Source of the DNA: Synechococcus sp. UW140
GTDB taxonomy: Bacteria > Cyanobacteriota > Cyanobacteriia > PCC-6307 > Cyanobiaceae
Assembly: GCA_945860085.1 (NCBI GenBank)
Contig: CAMAPJ010000019.1
Span: 1-37,916, forward strand
DNA length: 37,916 nucleotides
Direction: 5' to 3'
Position numbers and translations under genes: made by a program. Shown here in pieces: positions 31,213-37,916 of the stretch. Position 1 is the first letter of the stretch; every line of letters begins with the position of its first letter. The notes under the pieces were generated by a model. That model searched no databases. It was not told the DNA's origin and was given only the letters and a program-made list of their open reading frames with translations.

Positions 31213-33396
31213 TCAGCCGCCGACTGAATCGGCTAGGGGTTTTTGCTCAAAGGGGTGGCTGCTCGCTGGCGGCGGAGCCGGAGCTGCCCCGGGCGACTTG
31301 GCGGCCGCCTTGGTGCCCGGCATGATCTCAAACTCGGGACTGAACTGCACCAGCATGGCTTGCAGTTGCTCGATCACAGTTCGATTACCAACCAACTTGA
31401 TCTTGCCGTTGGTAACCAGTTCACCAAAAGTGGCGGCTCCCATCATCAGGGTCTCCAGGTCAGAGCGATTCAGGGTCACGCTTAGGTCGGCATCGACTGC
31501 CGTGAACCCCTTAATATTGGTGAGGGTATCGTTATTGAGTTCCACCACATAGCGCTCACCATTATCGGGCGTAATCAGGTTAATCTTGAAGTGTTGGCCT
31601 GCTGTTTTACTGGGATCAAGGCGAATCGCCAGAAAATCTAGCCAGAGGTTGGTGCCCATGGCACGAATCACATCGGGACCTGCCGATTTCGGCGTGGCAC
31701 CGCCCGGAATGCCAGAGCGGAGTTCCAGGGCAGCGGCTAGGAAACTGTTGCGCAAACTGGAGCTTTCTTTGCTGTAGCCAATCTGCTCAAAGGCCACAGC
31801 GAGTAGGTCCTTGGCGACTTGATTACCCGGTTGGGCATAGACTAACTTATTGAGGATTTCCGTCGCTAACAGGTACTGCCCTGCCGTGATCAGTTGGCGC
31901 CCCTTGGCCAGGATGGGCTTGGCACCGCCCATCCTCTCCACATACAAGGGCGCCGAGTCCTTGGGTGAGAGGGGGGTCAGTGTGGTTGGGTTACCATCCC
32001 AGTAACCGAGGTAGCGGTTAATCACGCCGCGGCTGTTGTGCTCTTCTGAACCGTGGTAGCTGTGGGCAGCCCAATGCTTTTGTAGGCTGGCGGGCAACTT
32101 GTAAACGTTCTGAATCTCGTTGATCGTCACGCCCCGGTTGGCGTAATAGAGCACGTTGTTGTTGAGGTGGGCGTAGGCATCCCGTTGCGCCCGCATCACC
32201 TCCTGGATGCGGCCATTGCCAAAGCGCGGCCAGCTGTGGGCAGCAAACATCACCTCTGCTTCGCCCCCAAAGCGATAGAGCGCCTCATTGATTTGCTTGC
32301 TCCATTCCAGCGGGTCCCGGATCAGGGCACCGCGCAGGGTGTAGATATTGTGGATTGTACCTGTGATATTTTCCGCCGCCCAGAAGGCCTTGTACTGGGG
32401 GAACCAGGTGTTCATTTCGGCCGGCGCTTCGGTGCCGGGCGTGTTCTGAAAGACCATCGTCACACCGTCGATGGTGAGCTCCTCAAACGGTTTGTCGATG
32501 ATGCGCGTCGGCGCGATCAGGCCGGAGGTGCCTGCGGCAACATTTTTACCAATCGATTGATCAACATGGCCGAAGGGGCTGCGCGGCAGCAACACGCCAT
32601 ATTGGTAAAAGAGGCGCCGGTTCATGGCATTACCGGCATAGACATTTTCGCTCACCGCATGGGTCATGAAGCCCACGGGCGCGATCAACAGCACTTTGCC
32701 GCTGGCCACATCGGCTTCCTCCACAACGCCGCGCACGCCACCAAAGTGGTCGCCATGGGAGTGGGAATAAACCACAGCCATGACTGGACGGGCGCCCAGC
32801 TTCGCGTTGATGAAATCGAGGGCGGCCCGGGCCGTTTCTTTGCAGGTGAGCGGATCAAACACGATCCAGCCCTTGTCGCCCTTGATGAAGGAGATGTTGG
32901 CTAAATCAAAGCCCCGCACCTGGTAGATCTTGCCGGGCACCACCTCATAGAGGCCAAAGGCCATGTTCAGCAGGGCCTGGCGTTGCAGCGAGGGATTGAT
33001 GCTTTTGAAGTCCTGGCCAGAGAGTAGCCAGTCGTAGCTGGCCATGTCCCAGGCGATGCCCCCATCGGCCCGCCTAATTTGCCTGTAGGTCGGGGCGGCG
33101 ATGAACCCCCGCTTAGCCTCCTCAAAATCGCGCTTGTCTTCAAATGGCAAGCTGGCCTGTTGCTGCTGCCACAGCTTGATCGTGGTGGCTGAGGCGGCTT
33201 GGCCCTTGGGGTGAAAGTGTTGGCCCTTGGCAGCGCCAGGATCCACAGCGACCGCCCCACCACCAGCGGCCAGCGCTGGGGCCACGCGGGCCAGTACTAG
33301 CAGCGGTGCAAGCAACCAATACGCCAGTCGTGGGGGAATCATCTGCACTTTTTGGCCTATCTTGGCTTGAGTTGTAGGGGATTTTTGACAGCGCAT
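31213..33396 (-). CDS. Secreted alkylsulfatase-type metallo-beta-lactamase (SdsA-like)
   Basis: The 727-aa protein belongs to the SDS-hydrolase family, which cleaves primary alkyl sulfates to alcohol and sulfate using two zinc ions. The zinc motif is SHSHGDHFGG with His212, His214, Asp216 and His217. NTPGTEAPAEMNTWFP supplies the bridging Glu residues and MFAAHSWPRFGN the next His. A helical dimerisation domain and a C-terminal SCP2-like domain (VVELNNDTLTNIKGF) follow. The start ATG 33396 has AAGGAG seven bases upstream. It gives a Sec signal with a basic head (MRCQKSP) and hydrophobic core LAYWLLAPLLVLARVAPALA, so the enzyme is exported. Pro/Ala-rich residues close the protein. It is less GC-rich than the hox genes. 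Confidence 0.92.
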   Translation of the reverse strand: MRCQKSPTTQAKIGQKVQMIPPRLAYWLLAPLLVLARVAPALAAGGGAVAVDPGAAKGQHFHPKGQAASATTIKLWQQQQASLPFEDKRDFEEAKRGFIAAPTYRQIRRADGGIAWDMASYDWLLSGQDFKSINPSLQRQALLNMAFGLYEVVPGKIYQVRGFDLANISFIKGDKGWIVFDPLTCKETARAALDFINAKLGARPVMAVVYSHSHGDHFGGVRGVVEEADVASGKVLLIAPVGFMTHAVSENVYAGNAMNRRLFYQYGVLLPRSPFGHVDQSIGKNVAAGTSGLIAPTRIIDKPFEELTIDGVTMVFQNTPGTEAPAEMNTWFPQYKAFWAAENITGTIHNIYTLRGALIRDPLEWSKQINEALYRFGGEAEVMFAAHSWPRFGNGRIQEVMRAQRDAYAHLNNNVLYYANRGVTINEIQNVYKLPASLQKHWAAHSYHGSEEHNSRGVINRYLGYWDGNPTTLTPLSPKDSAPLYVERMGGAKPILAKGRQLITAGQYLLATEILNKLVYAQPGNQVAKDLLAVAFEQIGYSKESSSLRNSFLAAALELRSGIPGGATPKSAGPDVIRAMGTNLWLDFLAIRLDPSKTAGQHFKINLITPDNGERYVVELNNDTLTNIKGFTAVDADLSVTLNRSDLETLMMGAATFGELVTNGKIKLVGNRTVIEQLQAMLVQFSPEFEIMPGTKAAAKSPGAAPAPPPASSHPFEQKPLADSVGG

Positions 33397-33648
33397 GAGC
33401 AGGCTCCTTGACTTCATCATTGAGATAAATTGAACTACTTTGAGTGAACAGAATTCAGGCCAAGGGCTATAGCATAGTGACCTAGCAAGGCTAGGCACAC
33501 TGTTTTTTGTGCAATGATTCAACGATCGATTTGACGCACATCTGCCGTGAGCCCAACTGATCGGCGTTCGCGTTGATTGGTTGGCCGTGATTGGCTAAGC
33601 GTGATGAGTTGCTCCTAATTAGCCGGGCCCGTTGAGGTCTGAGTGTTG
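33397..33648. other. Gap between hypA and the alkylsulfatase gene
   Basis: This 252-base, lower-GC stretch separates the end of the hox-hypA unit from the alkylsulfatase gene. It must contain the latter's promoter, but no convincing -35/-10 pair was found. It holds the palindrome listed at 33481-33495 and a GCACA...TGTGC repeat beside it. No gene is seen. Confidence 0.4.
33481..33495. promoter_or_regulatory. Palindrome CCTAGC-AAG-GCTAGG upstream of the alkylsulfatase gene
   Basis: Two perfect six-base arms surround a three-base centre, about 85 bases before the alkylsulfatase start. It is a candidate operator. A T6 run follows only on the plus strand, where there is no gene to terminate. Confidence 0.35.
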
Positions 33649-33990
33649 TCATTCAAGCTCCAGGGAGACCAGGTCCAGCTCGCGGCCAGCCAACAGGTCG
33701 TGGCTGATGCAGCCGCATTCGGGGCATTCACAACAGCCATCGATGGCCTCGAATTCCGATTCGCAGCTGGGGCAATAACAGCGGGCGGCAACCGACTCAA
33801 TCCTGAGCTCAACTGGAACCGCCCCCTGGCGCTCCATCACCACCGCAAAGGCCAGCTGCAAAGCCTCCAGCTCTACCCCCGCCAGGCTGCCGATGCGCAG
33901 GGTGATCGAGCGGATCGAACCACCGCCATGGCGCTCGGCCTGCTCCAGGGCCAGCTCGCTGAGGGCCTCCATCAGGGCCAGTTCATGCAT
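33649..33990 (-). CDS. hypA: HypA nickel chaperone
   Basis: HypA binds nickel at its N-terminus and works with HypB in loading the hydrogenase. It begins [10 protein letters not shown] with the nickel-binding His2 and Glu3. The zinc domain has Cys73-P-S-Cys76 and Cys89-P-E-Cys92. At 113 aa it is full length. Its ATG overlaps the hoxW stop by eight bases (ATGCATGA), so the start is fixed. It is the last gene of the hox unit in the window; its partner hypB is over 11 kb away, beyond two unrelated blocks. Confidence 0.96.
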   Translation of the reverse strand: MHELALMEALSELALEQAERHGGGSIRSITLRIGSLAGVELEALQLAFAVVMERQGAVPVELRIESVAARCYCPSCESEFEAIDGCCECPECGCISHDLLAGRELDLVSLELE

Positions 33991-34585
33991 GGGCCCAGGC
34001 TCCCTCGCGGGCGGCGATCCAGCCGGTGATCAGGCGCCGGGCCTCGGGCAGGCGCCGGGCCAGGGACGGCGACAAGCCCTGCCCATGGCCGAAGCAGCGG
34101 GCCGGCAGCAGCAACTGGTGGGTCCGCGGGGCCTGGCCGAACAGGATTTGGCTCAGGGCCAGCAGGGCCTGGGGACTGAGCCCATGGCTGGCGCCATTCC
34201 AAGGCGCCGCGCCCGTCCAGGCCTGCAGCGAGCGCCCTGGCCGATCAGGGAGCCCAATCTCCTGAAGCTGCAGTGGGCGCTGAACCGGCTGCCAATACTG
34301 CTGCTGGAACTGGGGCTGGAACTGGGGCTGGGACTCGCTCAAAAGCCGGTCCTGGCCAAGCTGGCGATGGTCCGTGGGCTCCAGCCAGGCATCGAGCAGC
34401 AACAGCCGCTCCACCGCCGCCAGCTCGGCCGCCAGCTCGGGGGTCAGTTGTTGCTGGCAGCGCACCGCCAAACCCGGTCGCGCCGCTAGGCCGGCGGCCA
34501 GCCGCCAGCCGATGCCATCGTCACCCCGCAAAGGATTGCCGATGCCGATCACCAAGGACGCCGCCACCGCGCCCTTCGCCCTCAT
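33983..34585 (-). CDS. hoxW: HoxW hydrogenase maturation protease
   Basis: HoxW is the endopeptidase that removes the C-terminal tail of HoxH once nickel is in place. From ATG 34585, overlapping the hoxH stop by four bases, it is 200 aa. The N-terminal motif [20 protein letters not shown] contains the nickel-sensing Asp of the GNxxxGDDG signature. [10 protein letters not shown] is the second conserved element, and [13 protein letters not shown] holds the conserved His of the family. A Gln/Pro/Phe insertion ([14 protein letters not shown]) derived from a 12-bp repeat lengthens the protein compared with the usual ~150-160 aa. Confidence 0.93.
   Translation of the reverse strand: MRAKGAVAASLVIGIGNPLRGDDGIGWRLAAGLAARPGLAVRCQQQLTPELAAELAAVERLLLLDAWLEPTDHRQLGQDRLLSESQPQFQPQFQQQYWQPVQRPLQLQEIGLPDRPGRSLQAWTGAAPWNGASHGLSPQALLALSQILFGQAPRTHQLLLPARCFGHGQGLSPSLARRLPEARRLITGWIAAREGAWAHA
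34306..34329 (-). repeat. 12-bp tandem repeat inside hoxW
   Basis: Two exact copies of GGAACTGGGGCT (34306 and 34318) with degenerate flanks encode the duplicated Gln-Pro-Gln-Phe of HoxW. The frame is kept. Confidence 0.8.
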
Positions 34586-36024
34586 CCGCGGCTGCGCTCC
34601 GCTAGCAGCTGGCCATCGGCGGCGACCAGTTGCAGGCGCAGGGGCATCTGGCCAGCCGCATGGGTGGAGCAAGACAAGCAGGGGTCGTAGCAGCGGATCC
34701 CTGCCTCCACCCGGTTGAGCAGGGCCTCGCCAATCTCGGCGCCGGCGGCCAGCGGCCCGGGGATGAACTCCCGGGCGATCTGCAACACGGTGCGGTTCAT
34801 CGCCAGGTTGTTCTGGCCGGTAGCAATGATCAAGTTGACACGGGTAATCAGGCCGTTGTCATCCACTTGGTAGTGGTGAAAAAGGGTGCCCCGCGGTGCC
34901 TCGCTGACGCCCACGGCCTCCTGGCATTGCAGGCTCCCCCGCAGCCGCACGCGCCGGTCCTGCAGGTCAGGATCGACCACCAGCTGCTCGATCGCCTCCA
35001 GGCAGGCGACGATTTCCACCAGCCGCGCCTGGTGATAGGCAAAGGAGCTGGTCACCACCCGGCCGTGGTGGGCGCGGAGTTCGGCCAGTTCGGCATCGGC
35101 CCAGGGAGTGCCGATGCGTTCACACACATTCAGCCGTGCCAGGGGCCCGACCCGATACATCCCGGCCTGGGGGCCTAGGGGCTTGTAATAGGGAAACTTC
35201 AGGTAAGTCCAGTCTTCAACGGCCTCGGCCAAAAAACTGGCGTACTCGTCTTCATTGAGGTGATCGGCCAGCACCGAGCCATCGCTGGCGATGAGCCGCA
35301 GCTGGCCATCGATGCAATCCCACTCGCCATCGACGCCGACCAGGCCCAGGAACAGGCTGGGGAATTGGCCAAACAGCTGCTGCTCCCGCTGAAGAGGACC
35401 AGCCAGCAGGGGCTTGAACCGATCCAGGGCCAGCCGCGCCGTGGCTCGGGCTTCAGGCAACCGCTCCAGGATCCAGGCCTTGGCCCCATCGCTGAGGGGA
35501 CTGCGCACGCCCCCGGGCACGGCCCAGGCGGCATGGATTTTGCGACCGCCAAGCAGTTCAAGAATTTGCTGGCCGAACTGACGCAGTCGGATGCCAGCGC
35601 GGGCCAGGTCGGGGTCGGCGGCCATCAGGCCAAAGAGGTTGCGGCGAGCCGGCTCGCACTCCCAACCCAGCAGAAAATCGGGACTGCTGAGATGAAAAAA
35701 CGACAGGGCATGGGACTGGCAGATCTGGGCCAAATTGAGCAGCCGCCGCAATTTCTGGGCCGCCGGTGGAATAGTGAGCCCCAGCAATTTGTCCCCCGTT
35801 TTGGCCGCCGCCAGCAGGTGACTGACCGGGCAGATGCCACAGATGCGGGCCGTAATTCCGGCCATCTCCGTGAACGGATGGCCCTCGCAAAATTTCTCAA
35901 AGCCCCGATACTCCACCACATGGAAACGGGCACCCGCGAGCCGCCCCTCACCATCGAGATGGAGGCTGATCTTGGCGTGGCCCTCGATCCGGGTGACTGG
36001 ATCAATGATCACCGTGCGGCTCAT
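34582..36024 (-). CDS. hoxH: HoxH, bidirectional [NiFe]-hydrogenase large subunit
   Basis: HoxH carries the NiFe active site for reversible H2 oxidation in the cytoplasm. The N-terminal ligand motif is RICGIC (Cys62, Cys65), preceded by [12 protein letters not shown]. The C-terminal motif is DPCLSCSTH (Cys449, Cys452), after which 25 residues (from [10 protein letters not shown]) remain as the tail HoxW should cut off. ATG 36024 is preferred because GGGAG lies eight bases upstream; the ATG at 36039 overlaps the hoxY stop and is possible. At 480 aa it is of normal length, and all active-site cysteines are present. Confidence 0.98.
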   Translation of the reverse strand: MSRTVIIDPVTRIEGHAKISLHLDGEGRLAGARFHVVEYRGFEKFCEGHPFTEMAGITARICGICPVSHLLAAAKTGDKLLGLTIPPAAQKLRRLLNLAQICQSHALSFFHLSSPDFLLGWECEPARRNLFGLMAADPDLARAGIRLRQFGQQILELLGGRKIHAAWAVPGGVRSPLSDGAKAWILERLPEARATARLALDRFKPLLAGPLQREQQLFGQFPSLFLGLVGVDGEWDCIDGQLRLIASDGSVLADHLNEDEYASFLAEAVEDWTYLKFPYYKPLGPQAGMYRVGPLARLNVCERIGTPWADAELAELRAHHGRVVTSSFAYHQARLVEIVACLEAIEQLVVDPDLQDRRVRLRGSLQCQEAVGVSEAPRGTLFHHYQVDDNGLITRVNLIIATGQNNLAMNRTVLQIAREFIPGPLAAGAEIGEALLNRVEAGIRCYDPCLSCSTHAAGQMPLRLQLVAADGQLLAERSRG

Positions 36025-36038
36025 GGGTGGATCTCCCA

Positions 36039-36650
36039 TCAGCCGAACCTCAGCATCGCCGCCCCCGCCTGGAGCGGCCGCTGGCCCTCAAGCAGGGGCA
36101 GCAGCGTGGCGGCAATGCGCTCAGCTGAAGGCGGACAACCGGGCAGATAGAGATCCACCGCAATCACCGCATGCAGGGGCAGCACCTGATCGAGCAGCTC
36201 GGGCACTAGGTCTGGGGCGTGGGGAAGGCGGCCGCTGCCATCGGCCAGCTCCACATAGCCGCGCTGCAACACCGCCGCCGCCCCACCCCGGCCGTCGCGG
36301 TTGAGCAGGTTGCGCAGGCCTGGCACATTCGCCGTGACGGCGCAATCGCCAAAGGAAATCACCAAGGCCGTACGCGCCCGCAGCTGCAAGGCCAGTTCCA
36401 GGTTGGCGGTGTTAGCCACCGCCCCCTCCACCAGGCAGATGTCCACATCCTCGGGATAGGTCTTGATGTCACTTGCCACGGGCGAATACACCAGCTCCAC
36501 CCGTTCGGCCAACACAAACAGCAGCTCATCGAGATCGAGAAAGGACATGTGGCAGCCGGAGCAACCCGCCAGCCAGACGGTGGCCAGGCGCAGGCGCGGC
36601 TTGGGTGGCGGGCCCGCTGGCAGGGCTGCAGGTGGCGGGGCCAGGCTCAT
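36039..36650 (-). CDS. hoxY: HoxY, hydrogenase small subunit
   Basis: HoxY carries the [4Fe-4S] cluster nearest the NiFe site and passes electrons to the diaphorase part. The four ligands are visible: [12 protein letters not shown] (Cys30, Cys33), [13 protein letters not shown] (Cys103) and [11 protein letters not shown] (Cys172). The 203-aa protein has a Pro/Ala-rich N-terminal addition of about 18 residues, and a Gly/Arg insertion in [11 protein letters not shown]. It overlaps hoxU by four bases and ends on the hoxH start region. Confidence 0.97.
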   Translation of the reverse strand: MSLAPPPAALPAGPPPKPRLRLATVWLAGCSGCHMSFLDLDELLFVLAERVELVYSPVASDIKTYPEDVDICLVEGAVANTANLELALQLRARTALVISFGDCAVTANVPGLRNLLNRDGRGGAAAVLQRGYVELADGSGRLPHAPDLVPELLDQVLPLHAVIAVDLYLPGCPPSAERIAATLLPLLEGQRPLQAGAAMLRFG

Positions 36651-37366
36651 GGGTCCGGCCTGCCGGGCTGGTCGTGAATGCGGCGCCGCTGCAGGGCCGG
36701 GGCCGGGTGGGGCTGCTTTTCAGCGGTGCTGTCGTCCTTGTGGACTAGGGCGCCGGTGGGGCAGGCCTCGACGCAGTGGCCGCAGGAGGTGCAGGCGTCT
36801 ACCTCGCCCCAGGGTTGGTCCAACCCCGCCACCAGGCGGCAATGGCGGCCCCGCTCGGCGATCGCCCAAACATGGGCCCCCTCCAGCTCGGCGCAGACCC
36901 GCACGCAGCGGCTGCAGAGGATGCAGCGGTTGGCGTCGAGGCTGAACAGGGGGTGGGAGGCATCGACCTGGCGCAGGGGGTACTGGTAAGGAAAGCGGCT
37001 GTGGTCCATGCCCACGGCCACCGCCATCGCCTGCAGCTCGCAGGCGCCGCTGGCAACGCAGTAGGCGCAGACGTGGTTGCCCTCAGCGAAAAACAGCTCC
37101 ACCGCCATGCGCCGCCACTGGCGCAGGTCGGCCGTATTGGTGGCCACCACCTGGCCCTCCAGGGCCTCGCTGGTGCAGGCGGGCTGGAGCTTGCCCTGGC
37201 CTTCGATCTCAACCAAACACAGTCGACAGGCACCCACGGGCGTCAGCCCGTCGAGGTGACACAACACCGGCAGCTCCAGCCCCGCCGCCCGGCTGGCCGC
37301 CAGCAGGCTTGTGCCCGCCGGCACGGCCACCACATGGCCATCGATCTGCAAGGTGACCACGGCCAT
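36647..37366 (-). CDS. hoxU: HoxU, diaphorase iron-sulfur subunit
   Basis: HoxU links the NAD(P)H/ferredoxin-reacting HoxEF part to the HoxYH hydrogenase and is homologous to the N-terminus of complex I NuoG. It has a [2Fe-2S] domain (Cys36, Cys47, Cys50, Cys64), a His98/Cys100/Cys103/Cys109 site for a [4Fe-4S] cluster, and two further [4Fe-4S] motifs, [11 protein letters not shown] (148-158) and [11 protein letters not shown] (192-202). The 239-aa length is normal. A polar tail ([13 protein letters not shown]) follows the last cluster. It overlaps hoxY by four bases and abuts hoxF by one. Confidence 0.97.
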   Translation of the reverse strand: MAVVTLQIDGHVVAVPAGTSLLAASRAAGLELPVLCHLDGLTPVGACRLCLVEIEGQGKLQPACTSEALEGQVVATNTADLRQWRRMAVELFFAEGNHVCAYCVASGACELQAMAVAVGMDHSRFPYQYPLRQVDASHPLFSLDANRCILCSRCVRVCAELEGAHVWAIAERGRHCRLVAGLDQPWGEVDACTSCGHCVEACPTGALVHKDDSTAEKQPHPAPALQRRRIHDQPGRPDP

Positions 37367-37916
37367 CAGGGGCGGCCCCCGGGCTGGGGCCCCGTTGGCG
37401 CTGGCCCGGCCAGTCCAGGTGGCGCGGGGGGCGCCTGCGGCCCGCTGCGGCAGGCCGCCAAGAACTCAGGACGGAAGTGGCGCAGGGCGCTGAGCACCGG
37501 GTTGGGGGCGGCCTGGCCCAGGCCGCAGAGGCTGGTGGCCTTGACCATCCGGCACAGCTGCTCGAGCTGCTCCAGCTCGCTCGGTTCGGCCAGGCCCGCC
37601 AGCAGCCGGTCGAGCAGGTGCTCCAGCTGCACGGTGCCAGCGCGACAGGGCAGGCATTTGCCGCAGCTCTCCTCGACGCTGAAGTGCATGAAATGGCGCG
37701 CCAGCTCGGGCATCGCCATCGCCTCGCCCACCACCACCATGCCGCCCGAGCCCATGGCCGAGCCCATGGCCTGGAGGCTCTCGTAGTCCACGGGTGTATC
37801 GAGCAGGTGGGCGGGAATGCAGCCCCCCGAGGGCCCGCCGGTCTGCACCGCTTTCACACCGCCGCCCGGCGCACCAGGGCCCGCCGGCACGCCGCCGCCC
37901 ATGGTTTCGACCACGG
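37366..37916 (-). CDS. hoxF: HoxF, diaphorase flavoprotein subunit (C-terminal part only)
   Basis: Only the C-terminal ~183 residues lie in the window; the rest of the gene, and presumably hoxE, lie beyond the right edge. The visible part has the NuoF-type sequence GGPSGGCIPAHLLDTPVDYE, MGSGGMVVVGE, and the [4Fe-4S] motif ESCGKCLPCRAGT with its fourth ligand in SLCGLGQAAPNPVL. HoxF binds FMN and NAD(P)H. The Pro/Gly/Ala-rich last ~25 residues (from SGPQAPPAPPG) and an extra GPGAPGGGVK insertion near the window edge are additional to the usual family sequence. Confidence 0.95.
   Translation of the reverse strand, partial: VVETMGGGVPAGPGAPGGGVKAVQTGGPSGGCIPAHLLDTPVDYESLQAMGSAMGSGGMVVVGEAMAMPELARHFMHFSVEESCGKCLPCRAGTVQLEHLLDRLLAGLAEPSELEQLEQLCRMVKATSLCGLGQAAPNPVLSALRHFRPEFLAACRSGPQAPPAPPGLAGPAPTGPQPGGRP

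Noticed and set aside
33481-33512. Hairpin plus T-run as a terminator
   Set aside because: The T-run follows the hairpin only on the plus strand, where no gene is being read, and is seven bases away from the stem; treated as a possible operator instead.
1-37916. tRNA, rRNA, transposase or integrase genes
   Set aside because: The intergenic regions were read by eye and no cloverleaf-like tRNA, rRNA segment or intact mobile-element protein was found; a covariance-model scan would settle small RNAs.

Overview
The window looks like a chromosomal segment of a high-GC picocyanobacterium (Cyanobium/Synechococcus type). The reasons are cyanobacterial Hox-type bidirectional [NiFe]-hydrogenase genes next to nifJ and glgX, a small secreted protein of a type I associate with picocyanobacteria, at least two HIP1 octamers (GCGATCGC at 2100 and 36858), and dense, overlapping, GC-rich genes. 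No rRNA, tRNA, CRISPR array, intact transposase or phage integrase was seen.

Layout. Positions 1-10.6 kb are mostly housekeeping or accessory genes: a histidine phosphatase, a GAP-family membrane protein, a CorA-type Mg2+ transporter, a DUF6880 protein, a GlgX-type glycogen debranching enzyme divergent from a degenerate metallo-beta-lactamase-fold protein, HU, glutamyl-Q tRNA(Asp) synthetase, a small DnaJ-type zinc-finger protein, an intergenic array of about 16-bp repeats, a 47-aa membrane peptide and a small exported protein. From 10.65 to 22.18 kb, all on the minus strand, lies a tightly overlapping operon read as hypB-hypF-hypC-nifJ-(DHOD-like)-hypD-hypE. From 22.27 to 25.18 kb is an uncharacterised minus-strand cassette: a 734-aa protein, a DUF1360 membrane protein, and a small Cys/Arg-start protein that appears frameshifted. 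From 25.4 to 28.3 kb is a plus-strand, visibly less GC-rich pair: an HMW1C-like (GT41) glycosyltransferase and a LuxR-type regulator. From 28.5 to 33.4 kb (minus) are acetolactate decarboxylase, catabolic acetolactate synthase and a secreted alkylsulfatase-type metallo-beta-lactamase. From 33.65 kb to the window end (minus) is hoxF(partial)-hoxU-hoxY-hoxH-hoxW-hypA.

How the genes work together. Hox is the reversible hydrogenase. HypA-F and HoxW build and process its Ni-Fe(CN)2CO centre. NifJ makes acetyl-CoA and reduced ferredoxin/flavodoxin from pyruvate. Acetolactate synthase plus decarboxylase turn pyruvate into acetoin. GlgX mobilises glycogen. Together this is a dark/anoxic fermentation and hydrogen island. 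The gene order looks like an ancestral hoxEFUYHW-hypABFCDE cluster opened at two places, between hypA and hypB and between hypC and hypD, with pyruvate-fermentation genes present in both gaps.

Most notable: an N-terminal ribbon-helix-helix-like extension on acetolactate decarboxylase; the unknown 734-aa/DUF1360/small-protein cassette; the embedding of nifJ and a DHOD-like flavoprotein within the hyp operon; and 12-bp in-frame tandem repeats inflating several maturation proteins, alongside 16-bp arrays between genes. Start codons in this GC-rich genome are often uncertain; alternatives are stated per gene.
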